Positions 54,462 through 64,000 of a stretch of 64,000 nt of DNA are shown here, in pieces. The notes under the pieces are model-generated. The model made no database searches, was not told the DNA's origin, and saw only the letters and a program-made list of their open reading frames with translations. The stretch spans positions 3,528,501-3,592,500 of the forward strand of contig JAINUG010000048.1 in NCBI GenBank assembly GCA_029706075.1, given 5' to 3'. This stretch comes from Aldrovandia affinis. Taxonomy: Eukaryota; Chordata; Actinopteri; Notacanthiformes; Halosauridae. Every line of letters begins with the position of its first letter. The stretch's first letter is position 1. Made by a program: the position numbers and the translations under genes.

Positions 54462-55318
54462 GAAAAACCAATTGAGTGCAAAAAATAGAACAATGGACAC
54501 CCCTTTCTTATGCCTGCCCTAATTCTTGTCTGAGTTTATATGGAACAAGCCTTATTAATTCTATAAACATTTAAGTCCAGTTACAACTAATTTTTTTTTG
54601 ATATAATAGCTTTCAAATTCTAAACATATTGGTAGCTGTGGTTGTACTGTTCTGTATTTCTGTCACTTCATTTCTCTCCATTTATCAGCAGTTTATAGGA
54701 AATTCGCTGGAACAACTGGAAGTGCCCTGTGTTTCCTCCATTTTCTATATTTATAAAAATACTGACATTACAGGCAAAACACATTTTCTCATGTAAGAAT
54801 GTTACACATATTACATCGTTTTTAATACTACATGCTTTTTAAAATTTAAAATAAAACAAACATTTAGAAGTGCAAATTGTTCACAGAATTTTCCATCATT
54901 TACAGTCATAACTGAAGATCTTTTTAGAATGAGTAATTTGTCCCATATAAAGGCAGAATAAGAATAAGAAGTTAGTACATTTTGACTGTTTGTGATTGAA
55001 AACGAAACTACAAATCTGCACAGCCTGTGAAATGGCGCAGTTAATAAATAACTCCTTCCACACCATTTATCTTTATAAGAACTTAAACCCCCATAACCCT
55101 TTGTTGATTGTACAGATTGTTCGGTCTAAAGTAACTTTCAGATTCAAAAAGCAAATTGTCTTTGTTAACCGTAAACATTTATGGTTTGAGCTAATTTTCA
55201 TCAATAAATAGATTTTTAATATGAGCAACAGTAAGGTGTCTAAAATAGTGCCAAAGTTTTGAGAATGGAAAAGTTCTGAGAAACATACATTTTGCCTTTG
55301 CCATATTTTCTATGTATG

Positions 55319-55369
<51 letters not shown>

Positions 55370-56220
55370 GAAAAACCAATTGAGTGCAAAAATAGAACAA
55401 TGGACACCCCTTTCTTATGCCTGCCCTAATTCTTGTCTGAGTTTATATGGAACAAGCCTTATTAATTCTATAAACATTTAAGTCCAGTTACAACTAATTT
55501 TTTTTTGATATAATAGCTTTCAAATTCTAAACATATTGGTAGCTGTGGTTGTACTGTTCTGTATTTCTGTCACTTCATTTCTCTCCATTTATCAGCAGTT
55601 TATAGGAAATTCGCTGGAACAACTGGAAGTGCCCTGTGTTTCCTCCATTTTCTATATTTATAAAAATACTGACATTACAGGCAAAACACATTTTCTCATG
55701 TAAGAATGTTACACATATTACATCGTTTTTAATACTACATGCTTTTTAAAATTTAAAATAAAACAAACATTTAGAAGTGCAAATTGTTCACAGAATTTTC
55801 CATCATTTACAGTCATAACTGAAGATCTTTTTAGAATGAGTAATTTGTCCCATATAAAGGCAGAATAAGAATAAGAAGTTAGTACATTTTGACTGTTTGT
55901 GATTGAAAACGAAACTACAAATCTGCACAGCCTGTGAAATGGCGCAGTTAATAAATAACTCCTTCCACACCATTTATCTTTATAAGAACTTAAACCCCAT
56001 AACCCTTTGTTGATTGTACAGATTGTTCGGTCTAAAGTAACTTTCAGATTCAAAAAGCAAATTGTCTTTGTTAACCGTAAACATTTATGGTTTGAGCTAA
56101 TTTTCATCAATAAATAGATTTTTAATATGAGCAACAGTAAGGTGTCTAAAATAGTGCCAAAGTTTTGAGAATGGAAAAGTTCTGAGAAACATACATTTTG
56201 CCTTTGCCATATTTTCTATG

Positions 56221-56275
<55 letters not shown>

Positions 56276-57302
56276 GAAAAACCAATTGAGTGCAAAAAAT
56301 AGAACAATGGACACCCCTTTCTTATGCCTGCCCTAATTCTTGTCTGAGTTTATATGGAACAAGCCTTATTAATTCTATAAACATTTAAGTCCAGTTACAA
56401 CTAAAAAAATGTGGATATAATAGCTTTCAAATTCTAAACATATTGGTAGCTGTGGTTGTAATGTTCTGCATTTCTGTCACTTCATTTCTCTCCATTTATC
56501 AGCAGTTTATAGGAAATTCGCTGGAACAACTGGAAGTGCCCTGTGTTTCTTCCATTTTCTATATTTATAAAAATACTGACATTACAGCCAAAACACATTT
56601 TCTCATGTAAGAATGTTACACATATTGCATAGTTTTTAATACTACATGCTTTTTTACATTTTAAATAAAACAAACATTTAGAAGTGCAAATTGTTCACAG
56701 AATTTTCCATCATTTACAGTCATAACTGAAGATCTTTTTAGAATGAGTAATTTGTCCCATATAAAGGCAGAATAAGAATAAGAAGTTAGTACATTTTGAC
56801 TGTTTGTGATTGAAAACGAAACTACAAATCTGCACAGCCTGTGAAATGACGCAGTTAATAAATAACTCCTTCCACACCATTTATCTTTATAAGAACTTAA
56901 ACCCCCATAACCCTTTGTTGATTGTACAGATTGTTCGGTCTAAAGTAACTTTCAGATTCAAAAAGCAAATTGTCTTTGTTAACCGTAAACATTCATGGTT
57001 TGAGCTAATTTTCATCAATAAATAGATTTTTAATATGAGCAACAGTAAGGTGTCTAAAATAGTGCCAAAGTTTTGAGAATGGAAAAGTTCTGAGAAACAT
57101 ACATTTTGCCTTTGCCATATTTTCTATGTATGTATATATATATATATATATATAAATAAATGAAAAACCAATTGAGTGCAAAAAATAGAACAATGGACAC
57201 CCCTTTCTTATGCCTGCCCTAATTCTTGTCTGAGTTTATATGGAACAAGCCTTATTAATTCTATAAACATTTAAGTCCAGTTACAACTAAAAAAATGCAA
57301 TG

Positions 57303-57480
57303 CACATGCAATAGCCAGAATATACACCCAGAGAAAAACAACTACTGTATTTACTGGCACAGCTATATCACACAAACACAGCTATATCGTACACCCATGG
57401 ATCATTACTGCTTGCTGTTAAGCAATTTAATTGACTAGTCCGATGAAGGTCTGCTGGCCAAAATGTTGGTACTTTTTCAA
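57303..57480 (-). repeat. Inverted copy of part of 49.59-49.75 kb
   Basis: Read on the minus strand this matches about 49590-49750: 'attgaaaaagtaccaac', 'ttttggcca', 'gaccttcatcgga', 'tgttgtttttctct' and 'atattctggctat' occur in the same order. It adjoins the minisatellite, so both were moved together. Confidence 0.8.
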
Positions 57481-57482
57481 TG

Positions 57483-57774
57483 TGCTGTTCTAGTGCGTGG
57501 CTAAGCCCCATGGTCTGCATCCTGTTAAGCCACTGTTCTAGTGCGTGGATGAGCCCCATGGTCTGCATCCTGCTAAGCCACTGTTCTAGTGCGTGGATGA
57601 GCCCCACGGTCTGCATCCTGTTAAGGCACTGTTCTAGTGCGTGGATGAGCCCCACGGTCTGCATCCTGTTAAGGCACTGTTCTAGTGCGTGAATGAGCCC
57701 CACGGTCTGCATCCTGTTAAGGCACTGTTCTAGTGTGTGGATGGTCAATTGGTCCAGCACAGTCTGGTATAATG
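57483..57774 (-). repeat. 48-bp minisatellite, six copies (16-residue frame)
   Basis: 'gttctagtgcgtgg' (last copy gtgtgg) recurs at 57487, 57535, 57583, 57631, 57679 and 57727, exactly 48 bases apart. Since 48 is divisible by three, the minus strand is open and would give repeats of RMQTVGLIHALEQCLN. Single monomers occur at 47139-47186 and twice at 49551-49850, so coding is unlikely. Confidence 0.93.
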
Positions 57775-57784
57775 CTTCACACAA

Positions 57785-58389
57785 AGTGTCTTCCTGTGAC
57801 TCATGTCTGCAGCTTAGCTTGTAAAGAAGCGGTGGCTAACATCACGTGTTTTAGAGGAGAGCACATGCGTTTATGCTCTCCCGAATAGGCAGTGGAGCTT
57901 GCAGCAAGCGTAGCTTAGATTCCAAAATTGGGAGAAAAAGGGGAAAAGGCGGCAAGACTGAATAGAGAATTAAAAGAATGAGACTTGAAAACGTATTCGA
58001 TACTCCAAAAAATACAATTCAATGTGTCACTCATGTATTGTTTATTGTGTATTAACCACTTTTTGTCATTGTTAACAATGAAATGTCTATATTTTGTCTT
58101 TGGGTCTATGCACCGCCCTCTAAAATGTAGATGGGAGTGGTGAGTCTCATGCATCTATGGGATCCTTAGGGTGCAGAATTTGAATCGACCCATGCTAACA
58201 ATGCTAAGTGTTCTGATGAAGACCCAAGGGTGAAAACGTTAACCAGCCTGCAAATAAACCATGTATGTTTTGGAGCATCTAATAAGTGTGCAAGTCTCAT
58301 TCTATGCTAAGACATTTTCAGAGTGGGTATGTTCATCGTGTTACTGTAAGGCTGAATTGAGAGACACAATGGAAAAGACAGATTCGTAC
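57785..58389. other. SINE-like remnant, otherwise nothing recognised
   Basis: About 57830-57945 resembles the truncated SINE-like stretch at 46010-46145 in reverse ('gagagcacatgcg', 'ccaaaattgggagaaaaa'). No exon is seen before 58390. Confidence 0.4.
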
Positions 58390-58562
58390 CTCCTGCACTT
58401 TTGCATATGATCCACGGTCTCTGGTAGCTTCCTGTTTAAGGTCTCGGGCAGAAAGAGGTTGAATGTGCAGGACCCCAGGATGAGCCTACCCATCACGATG
58501 TAGGGCAGAAACGGGCTGTACCTGGCTGAATGCACACAACCAAGGGTCACATTTTACTAATA

Positions 58563-59188
58563 CAGGTACTACTCACTTAACGACCTACCTGTTTAACGAC
58601 CGCGCAGACTTATGACCAGCTCTCCGACCAGTCGGTATTGTACGATACGAGAACTTTGGTCGTGGAAAAGGCAGCGCGGCGTCTCAACGACAAGCATCTC
58701 ATCTCGCATCACCCTTTCAGTCTCGTTCCCGCAGTCGGTCAGTATTCACTACACTAGCGTTCGCAATCTCCAAGACTACATATTTCATACATTTTCACTG
58801 ATTGTATTTTTATGTTCTGTAATATGTGAGAATTATGCAAATTAAAACAAAGTTATCAAGTTGGAGTTTCCTTTAGACCTTTTCTTTATTCAGAATAAAT
58901 AAAAACGATTACCTGTATTTACAGTATGCAAACCTAAGTAATGTATATTAGAGCTGATTTCCTCTATTCTGTTTATTACAGTATACAGTACACTACTGTA
59001 TAAACATTTTAAAATATACAAAAAATGTTATAAATGGTGCAACGGTGACATTAAAACAATATCTAAAGACGGTTGACACAAACCCACTAACAGTTCAGTA
59101 TGCTTGAAATATCGGTAAGGGGCAGCTCCTCGCTTATCGACCAATTCGTCGTAGGAACGGAACTCGGTCGTTAGGTGGGGAGTACCTG
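58563..59188. mobile_element. Tigger-like MITE in the SLC22 upstream intergenic/intron region
   Basis: The left end 'caggtactactcacttaacg' and the right end 'cgttaggtggggagtacctg' are inverted and flanked by TA, as for Tc/mariner Tigger-type elements. The interior is non-coding. Confidence 0.78.
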
Positions 59189-59380
59189 TATATATATTAT
59201 TTATTTATTCACACTGTAGCTGCCTGAATGGACACAACCAAGAGTCATTTTATTTTATATATTTATTTACACATAGATTTACACTAGTATTGTACTGTTT
59301 GCCCTTTTTAATAGGCCTACATTTTTATTATAAAAATGTTATTTTGTGCTATAGTGTAAAGCACTGTGACCTGCGATCCA

Positions 59381-60112
59381 TATATCGTTAGCCTCATACG
59401 ATAGTTGCCTAAGCCATTTTTCAAGATTGTTGGGAAATTAGAAAAAACACATTTTCCAGCAATTGTGTAAGAGTTTTTAATTTATATTTTGAAAATAAGT
59501 TCCACATGGTGTATCAACAAGTTTGCAACAATACATAAACACAACAACAACAACAACAACGACTGCGTAACAAAATAAGGTGACTTAGGCAATTTTACAC
59601 AAAATATGTCGTGACTTAGGCTTTTTCACTTCACTTCTACACTGGAAAGCAAGAATTAGCTCAAACAATACCAAAGGCTTGGTTCTGTGATGAAGTATGC
59701 ACCAACAGCATTGCAAAATGCTAGCTAACGTTAGCTAACAGTTAGCGATTTCTGTGCCGTTTTCTTTGAAGCAGAAACGTGTTTAAACACACAATTCATA
59801 ATTTCTCGGATCGACTAAATGTACATTAACTATAGTAAGTTGAAGAAATACGAATTAGCTTACCAGATGAATCAAAGAAAAGAGCTAAAATTGTTCACTT
59901 GTGATGAACCGTGTATGTAACGTTAAAATGCCCAAGTCACACGAGTGAGTTAGGCAGATGGTTTTTTTAAAATGTAACAAGCGTTCTGATTGGCTGAGGA
60001 CATAGGCACTAAGCCAGGGCGATGCAGCAGTGTGAGGAGAGTACAGTTAGGCAGAAATCTCAATTTGGCAAAAAAATGGCTTAGGCAATTATCGTATGAG
60101 GCTAACGATATA
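59381..60112. mobile_element. Unclassified element with ~41-bp inverted ends
   Basis: The left end 'tatatcgttagcctcatacg' continues with 'atagttgcctaagccatttt'. The right end carries the complement to 60112 ('aaaatggcttaggcaattat', 'cgtatgaggctaacgatata'). It is about 730 bp with no transposase frame. Inside, 'gtgacttagg' and 'gacttaggc' motifs recur. I cannot assign a superfamily. Confidence 0.75.
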
Positions 60113-60511
60113 CTTTATAAATAATTTTTTATTATAATTTTCAGTGATGACCTGGGGAATCAAAGTCAGGATAGGGAATGCAAGGGATTGTGTAGTCAAT
60201 CAGATGTGAAATGGGTCCCAGCGGGGAAATACAATATAGAACATAGCGGAGAATCATCTTTAGAAACAAATTACAACAGAAACACAAAACTAATGTATTC
60301 ACATTTACTCTGAGATAAAATGGATAGCTGGAAATATTAGTTTGTTAAAAGTTTCCAGTAGCATCCATAGCATTCATTTACTACTGTAACACTAAACATA
60401 GAATGGATTTAACACTTAAACAATCAACCATGTGCACAGAAATTATGAAATATAGTAGCTTGCTGCAATAACAAAATATCTTCTTCCTCTGCTTCCTGCT
60501 CGCTGGCTGGC
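60113..60511. other. Spacer, no gene recognised
   Basis: Nothing I can support. Confidence 0.4.
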
Positions 60512-60735
60512 AGTGTAGTGTAATGGTTAGGGAGCTGGGCTTGTAACTCAGAGGTTGCAGGTTCAATTCCCAGGTGGGGGCACTGCTGTTGTACCCTTGA
60601 GCAAGGTACTTAACCTGAATTGCTTCAGTAAAATATCCACCTGTATAAATGGATTGTATGTAAAGAAATGTAAACTGTGTAAGTCGCTCTGGATAAGAGC
60701 GTCTGCTAAATGCCTGAAATGTAAATGTAATGAAA
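60512..60735 (+). mobile_element. V-SINE, full length
   Basis: A tRNA-like head (A box 'tagtgtaatggttaggg', B box 'ggttcaattcc') is followed by the V-SINE core 'cccttgagcaaggtacttaa' and the UnaL2-type tail 'gtaagtcgctctggataaga', ending in 'aatgtaaatgtaatg' repeats. It is the best preserved of the copies in this window. Confidence 0.92.
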
Positions 60736-61392
60736 TGCTCTCAAATTTACTTCCCTGCCAATAGCATATACAACAAGGGGAGATCTGCTGTAGGTTTCAA
60801 ACCACATCCCTCACCAGCCACACTACACAAGAGAGGGGCATTGTCTATTCAAAACAATAAGAAATTGAACAAAATCATCAATTGGGCAAGCAAGGTCACC
60901 TCCTCTCAAACATCACAGCCCTGTGTGAGAGATTCACACTAAATCAGCTCCCCAAACATAACAGCACTATGTGAGAGATTCACTAAATCAACTCTCAAAC
61001 AACCCCACACACATATTCTCTGACTACCCTATTTTACCTTTTACCTCTTGTACCTCCTTTATTTTGGAAGTTACCTGTATCTGATTGTGATCTATATAAT
61101 TGTGATCTAGTATGTGATTGCTCATGTATATTGTGTTCTTTGTGTGAACTTGAACCTCTTCCATGCGAGACAAATTCCCGAAAAGGCAATAAAGAAATTC
61201 AATTCTCCAGGGGGTGACGTAACATTCTGTAGCGGACGTACAGGCACTGTGAGCCTTCAGCTACTTAACCAGAACTGCTTCAGTAAATATCCATCTGTGT
61301 AAATTGATTGTATATAAAAAAATGTCAACTGTGTAAGTCTCTCTGGATAAGGTAATGTAATAAATGAAATGCAATTTACTGGATCCTCTTAC
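60736..61392. other. Spacer with a degraded V-SINE and an ISRm11-type end
   Basis: 'cctttattttggaagttacc' near 61058-61077 is one ISRm11-type end. About 61230-61365 is a degraded V-SINE-like piece ('cttaaccagaactgcttcag', 'gtgtaagtctctctggata'). Otherwise plain. Confidence 0.6.
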
Positions 61393-61575
61393 CCAGGTAC
61401 AGCACAAATGGGGTTAAGATGTTAGTCACGCGTGAGGCCGCAGAGCACACCCCCAACCCTGTGTTTCACAGCAAGGTCGGATACAGCTCAGCTACGTAGA
61501 TGTACAACACACAATAGCCCACCGTGACACCAAACTTCCCTACCATCTCTAGGAATATAGCCAGGCCCAGGAGAT

Positions 61576-62700
61576 CTGCGAGAGAGTATAGCATTCATGT
61601 TAGCCTTGCTTCAAACACTGTAGCAGTGAAAGCAGTATTTTAAAAACATTTAAAGTATTAAAAGTTTATTAAAAGTTTTATGCAGCACTCATTCAACTAT
61701 TTTTGTAAACATTTAACTAATTCAGCTAATTATAGTTTGTTGTCTGTCCGTTCCCTTCACAATAGTAGTTTCCGGTTTTCCTAGCGACAACTCCTTTAGG
61801 CTGGCTTTGTTTTGTTTTTTTATTTAAAATATTGGATGTGGGTCCCAAAGTTTGCTAGCATTGTCAAAATGCTAACTTTTAGTCAGCTCCCCATTCAAAG
61901 GCAGTGAACATGTGCAACTGGTAAATTATGATTTTAACAAAAGTAAAATGCCTACAAAGTTGAATCACCCTAAGATTGATGTAGGACTTCCGTACCATCC
62001 GTATGCAGCATATTCTTTTGGAAGTTTTGCTGATATTTAGGTAGCCTTGACAAAAGAATTGTCTTAAAAGTTTAGCTAATTTTACCAGGGGTTTGGTTCA
62101 AGAAAACTGCTAAATGGATCAATTTGAGAGAACATATTGTATCCAAGCAGGGGCAGAATTTTGATTTCAAAGGTCGGGGGAACACAGTTAGTACAGGCAC
62201 AAATACTCAAAAGGGCCTTAGTTTTTCAGATACCCCTACCCGAGGTAGAACAAAACACGACACATGTTTTTTCATAATTTTGATATGTCCCCTTCATGAA
62301 ATGGATGGTCGTAACAAAAGTATTTTATACAGCAAAAAGTGATGAAATTGATCAATATATTGATCACCCCATAGGCGAAAAAGTGCAGAATAAAGCCACT
62401 CTGGAGATGGAGACCTACTTAATCTCATGACATTTTTCACCTATTGGTTGGATTTAGCTCAAATTTGCACTGGGTGCCCTGATATTTGCCCTACACCTCA
62501 AAGCAATAAGAATATCAAAATGTGTATGTTGGCACAGTTCAGGCCATCAGATTGATTAAGAAACTTTGCACAAAAACATTGGTGCAATAAAGCAAAATGT
62601 GTAAAGTGAGGAGTAAAATGCTTTTTTTCCATGTTAATATGTAACAGTATGCAAAAATAAACTGTTTTGATCTCTTCTATACTTTTGGAGATCTCAAAAA
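61576..62700. other. No gene recognised
   Basis: The expected preceding SLC22 exon is not found here. The sequence shows no clear mobile element either. Confidence 0.4.
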
Positions 62701-62733
62701 ATAAAATGTTAGCTCCATTAAACGCTATGGAGC

Positions 62734-63540
62734 TCAACATTTCAAAATGTATCTCCTCCTACAATTTTTAAGTAACTGATAAAGATTTCCACCCTCTGAC
62801 TCATTGCCTCTGAAAGCCAGACCTTGTCTGCCTATGAATTGCACAGAGCTCATGATCTTCATCAAGCACGACCTTGCCTTTTGCTGTGATGCTGCCAACG
62901 CACTAGAAAGCTGAGAATTAATAGGATGTGTTTCTTGGTAATGTGTCGTAATTGCTTCTCCACAGCCTTTTTCCAATTTTTTAATCCAGCAGAGACACAT
63001 GCTGCATCTGTGTTTTTTTGCAAGGGAAGACTTCTCGAGCTTAAATGCTTTTGTGCAGTAAAAACACAGGACTCCTTTCAAAGTATGGCTGTAGTGAAGC
63101 CAAGGGAAATCTTTAAACCATTTCTCTTGGAAATGTAGAGTTCTGTTAGAAAATGTTTGAGCTGCTATCTGTTTTGGATTGGGCTGATGTGGCTCAGTTA
63201 ACTGCTCCTGCTCTGCCTCAGATTCTCTTCCATCTTGTACTCTTTCCTTGCCTGAGCTACCAGTGACCTCTGCCTGCTGCTGATCCAGCTAAAATAAACA
63301 TAACAAAAAGTTATGTACATTTAAAACTTAAGTTTCTACAACATTTAACTTATACTGTCGTAATTTAGAGATTGAAATGGCATATGAGCCATTTATAATT
63401 CTAATTCATTTATCATTCGAAATATAAAACGGATAGGTGTGGTTCTCGTCACTTATTGGACAATAGCCATGGTATAATGGCGATACAGCATGGCCTCTCA
63501 TATCTTATTTCTTCATTCTATAATTTATAGTTCTCACCTC
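62734..63540 (-). pseudogene. hAT transposase N-terminal relic (TTF zinc finger, ZMYM-like)
   Basis: The minus strand from about 63100 down to 62734 encodes LKGVLCFYCTKAFKLEKSSL, then a frame-shifted finger continuation, then KIMSSVQFIGRQGLAFRGNE and GGNLYQLLK. These are the TTF-type finger and following region of ZMYM1-like/hAT proteins abundant in fish. Upstream, about 63290-63180 gives a Gln/Glu-rich leader, and a further leader piece may lie at 63600-63540 across a gap. The C-terminal part with the dimerisation domain is absent. It is possibly a domesticated exon, but more likely a transposon relic. Confidence 0.75.
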
Positions 63541-64000
63541 TCCACTTTCTACATGCAGTCTCTGCTCCCTGCCTACCACCTGTTGGGGCTGCTGTTCCTG
63601 CTGAGTTACAGACACAATAAATTATTTCCAAAAAATGTAAATACTTTCAGGGTTTATATTTCTCATAATCAATGAATGGTTACATTTTAAACTGTGTAGC
63701 AGTGCATGTCTACTGGTTAACAGGAAAGCCAATGAGAGAGGGAGAAAGAGAGGTCTAAGTACACAGTTTTCATATTAGTTTGTTTAGCAATAATCAATCA
63801 CCCAACTACAACGTTACAGGAATATCACCAATACTGTTTATATATGTAGCTAGCTAGCTAGCCAAATACGAGGAAGCAGCAAATTAAAGATGACGTTGTT
63901 CTTAGTTCCCTGCATAATTAACGTTAGTGAATTGGGAATGAATGTGTTGAGTGAAGCACAGTGGTGGGCTGACTGTGCTTGTTTGAAATAACATGTACAA
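63541..64000. other. Right edge, nothing recognised
   Basis: AT-rich sequence with a 'tagctagctagctagc' run near 63847. No exon is supported. Confidence 0.4.

Larger units (their letters stand above)
58390..61575 (-). pseudogene. SLC22-family organic ion transporter, two exons, one with a TGA
   Basis: SLC22 proteins are 12-helix plasma-membrane carriers for organic cations, anions or carnitine. Two consecutive 3' exons are visible. Exon 61575-61393 (183 bp) encodes helices 9-10 (LEMVGKFGVTVGYCVLYIYV, AELYPT, NTGLGVCSAASRVTNILTPF). Exon 58525-58390 (136 bp) encodes the last helix and the family's LPETLNRKLPETVDHMQ end. Both have proper splice sites and matching phase 1. In the first, the Arg codon of the conserved YPT..RNTG motif is TGA (61468-61466), a likely CGA change. 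That would remove the last two helices, so this is probably a pseudogene or null allele. Upstream exons should lie above 61.6 kb, but I find none before the window ends. A Tigger-like element and other repeats fill the intron. It resembles SLC22A4/A5/A16 types, and the member is undecided. Confidence 0.8.

Noticed and set aside
54086-57025. A repeated ~71-codon plus-strand frame found in several 907-bp units
   Set aside because: It is repeated because the DNA unit is repeated. It has no splice context and no domain, and the diverged copy at 35.6 kb does not keep the frame intact.
57483-57774. Possible CRISPR-like regular repeats
   Set aside because: The repeats are contiguous without unique spacers, in a vertebrate genome. 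This is a minisatellite.
57368-57784. 138-codon minus-strand frame with 16-residue repeats
   Set aside because: The open frame follows from a 48-bp (multiple of three) minisatellite. The single-copy versions elsewhere are not coding.

Overview
This is a fragment of a vertebrate nuclear genome, almost certainly a ray-finned (teleost) fish. The coding exons are short and GC-rich, with gt/ag splice sites, and sit in AT-rich sequence packed with fish-type transposons: many Tc1-like elements, hAT elements, ISRm11-type elements, L2 LINE pieces and tRNA-headed V-SINEs with the UnaL2-type tail. That tail hints at an early-branching teleost such as an eel or a relative, but this is only a guess.

Region 1 (1-18.5 kb): a complete ugdh gene (UDP-glucose 6-dehydrogenase) on the minus strand, with eleven coding exons giving 495 residues. 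A non-coding first exon and a GC-box/TATA-like promoter are proposed near 18.4 kb. Its introns hold a full-length Tc1 element, a V-SINE, an ISRm11-like element and a GC-rich SINE with perfect target duplications.

Region 2 (18.5-36.5 kb): gene-poor and rich in repeats. It has a three-copy tandem repeat, a three-level transposon nest, three hAT/ZMYM-like or hAT relics, one intact tRNA-Met(CAT), and a LINE ORF1 broken by two later insertions.

Region 3 (36.5-44.5 kb, minus strand): one NHR-domain exon of a neuralized gene (neurl1b type), followed upstream by two unfamiliar genes. Gene A (38.9-37.7 kb, two visible exons) and gene B (44.4-42.3 kb, one 694-residue open frame) both have long helical coiled-coil regions flanking a central apolar segment. 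This layout is seen in alpha-helical pore-forming proteins of the ClyA/Hbl type and in ApoL-like proteins. They are the best candidates for an undescribed system. Gene A's last visible exon ends in the same splice phase with which the NHR exon begins, so either a fused transcript or nesting inside a neurl1b intron is possible.

Region 4 (44.7-64 kb): a ~2-3 kb segmental duplication with nested hAT elements, a solo gypsy-like LTR, one orphan NDST exon between (CT)n tracts inside an array of 907-bp repeats, a 48-bp minisatellite, two MITE-like elements, and a broken SLC22 transporter gene with an in-frame TGA. Single isolated exons of neurl1b, ndst and slc22 suggest very long introns, decayed paralogs, or assembly joins; the sequence alone cannot decide.
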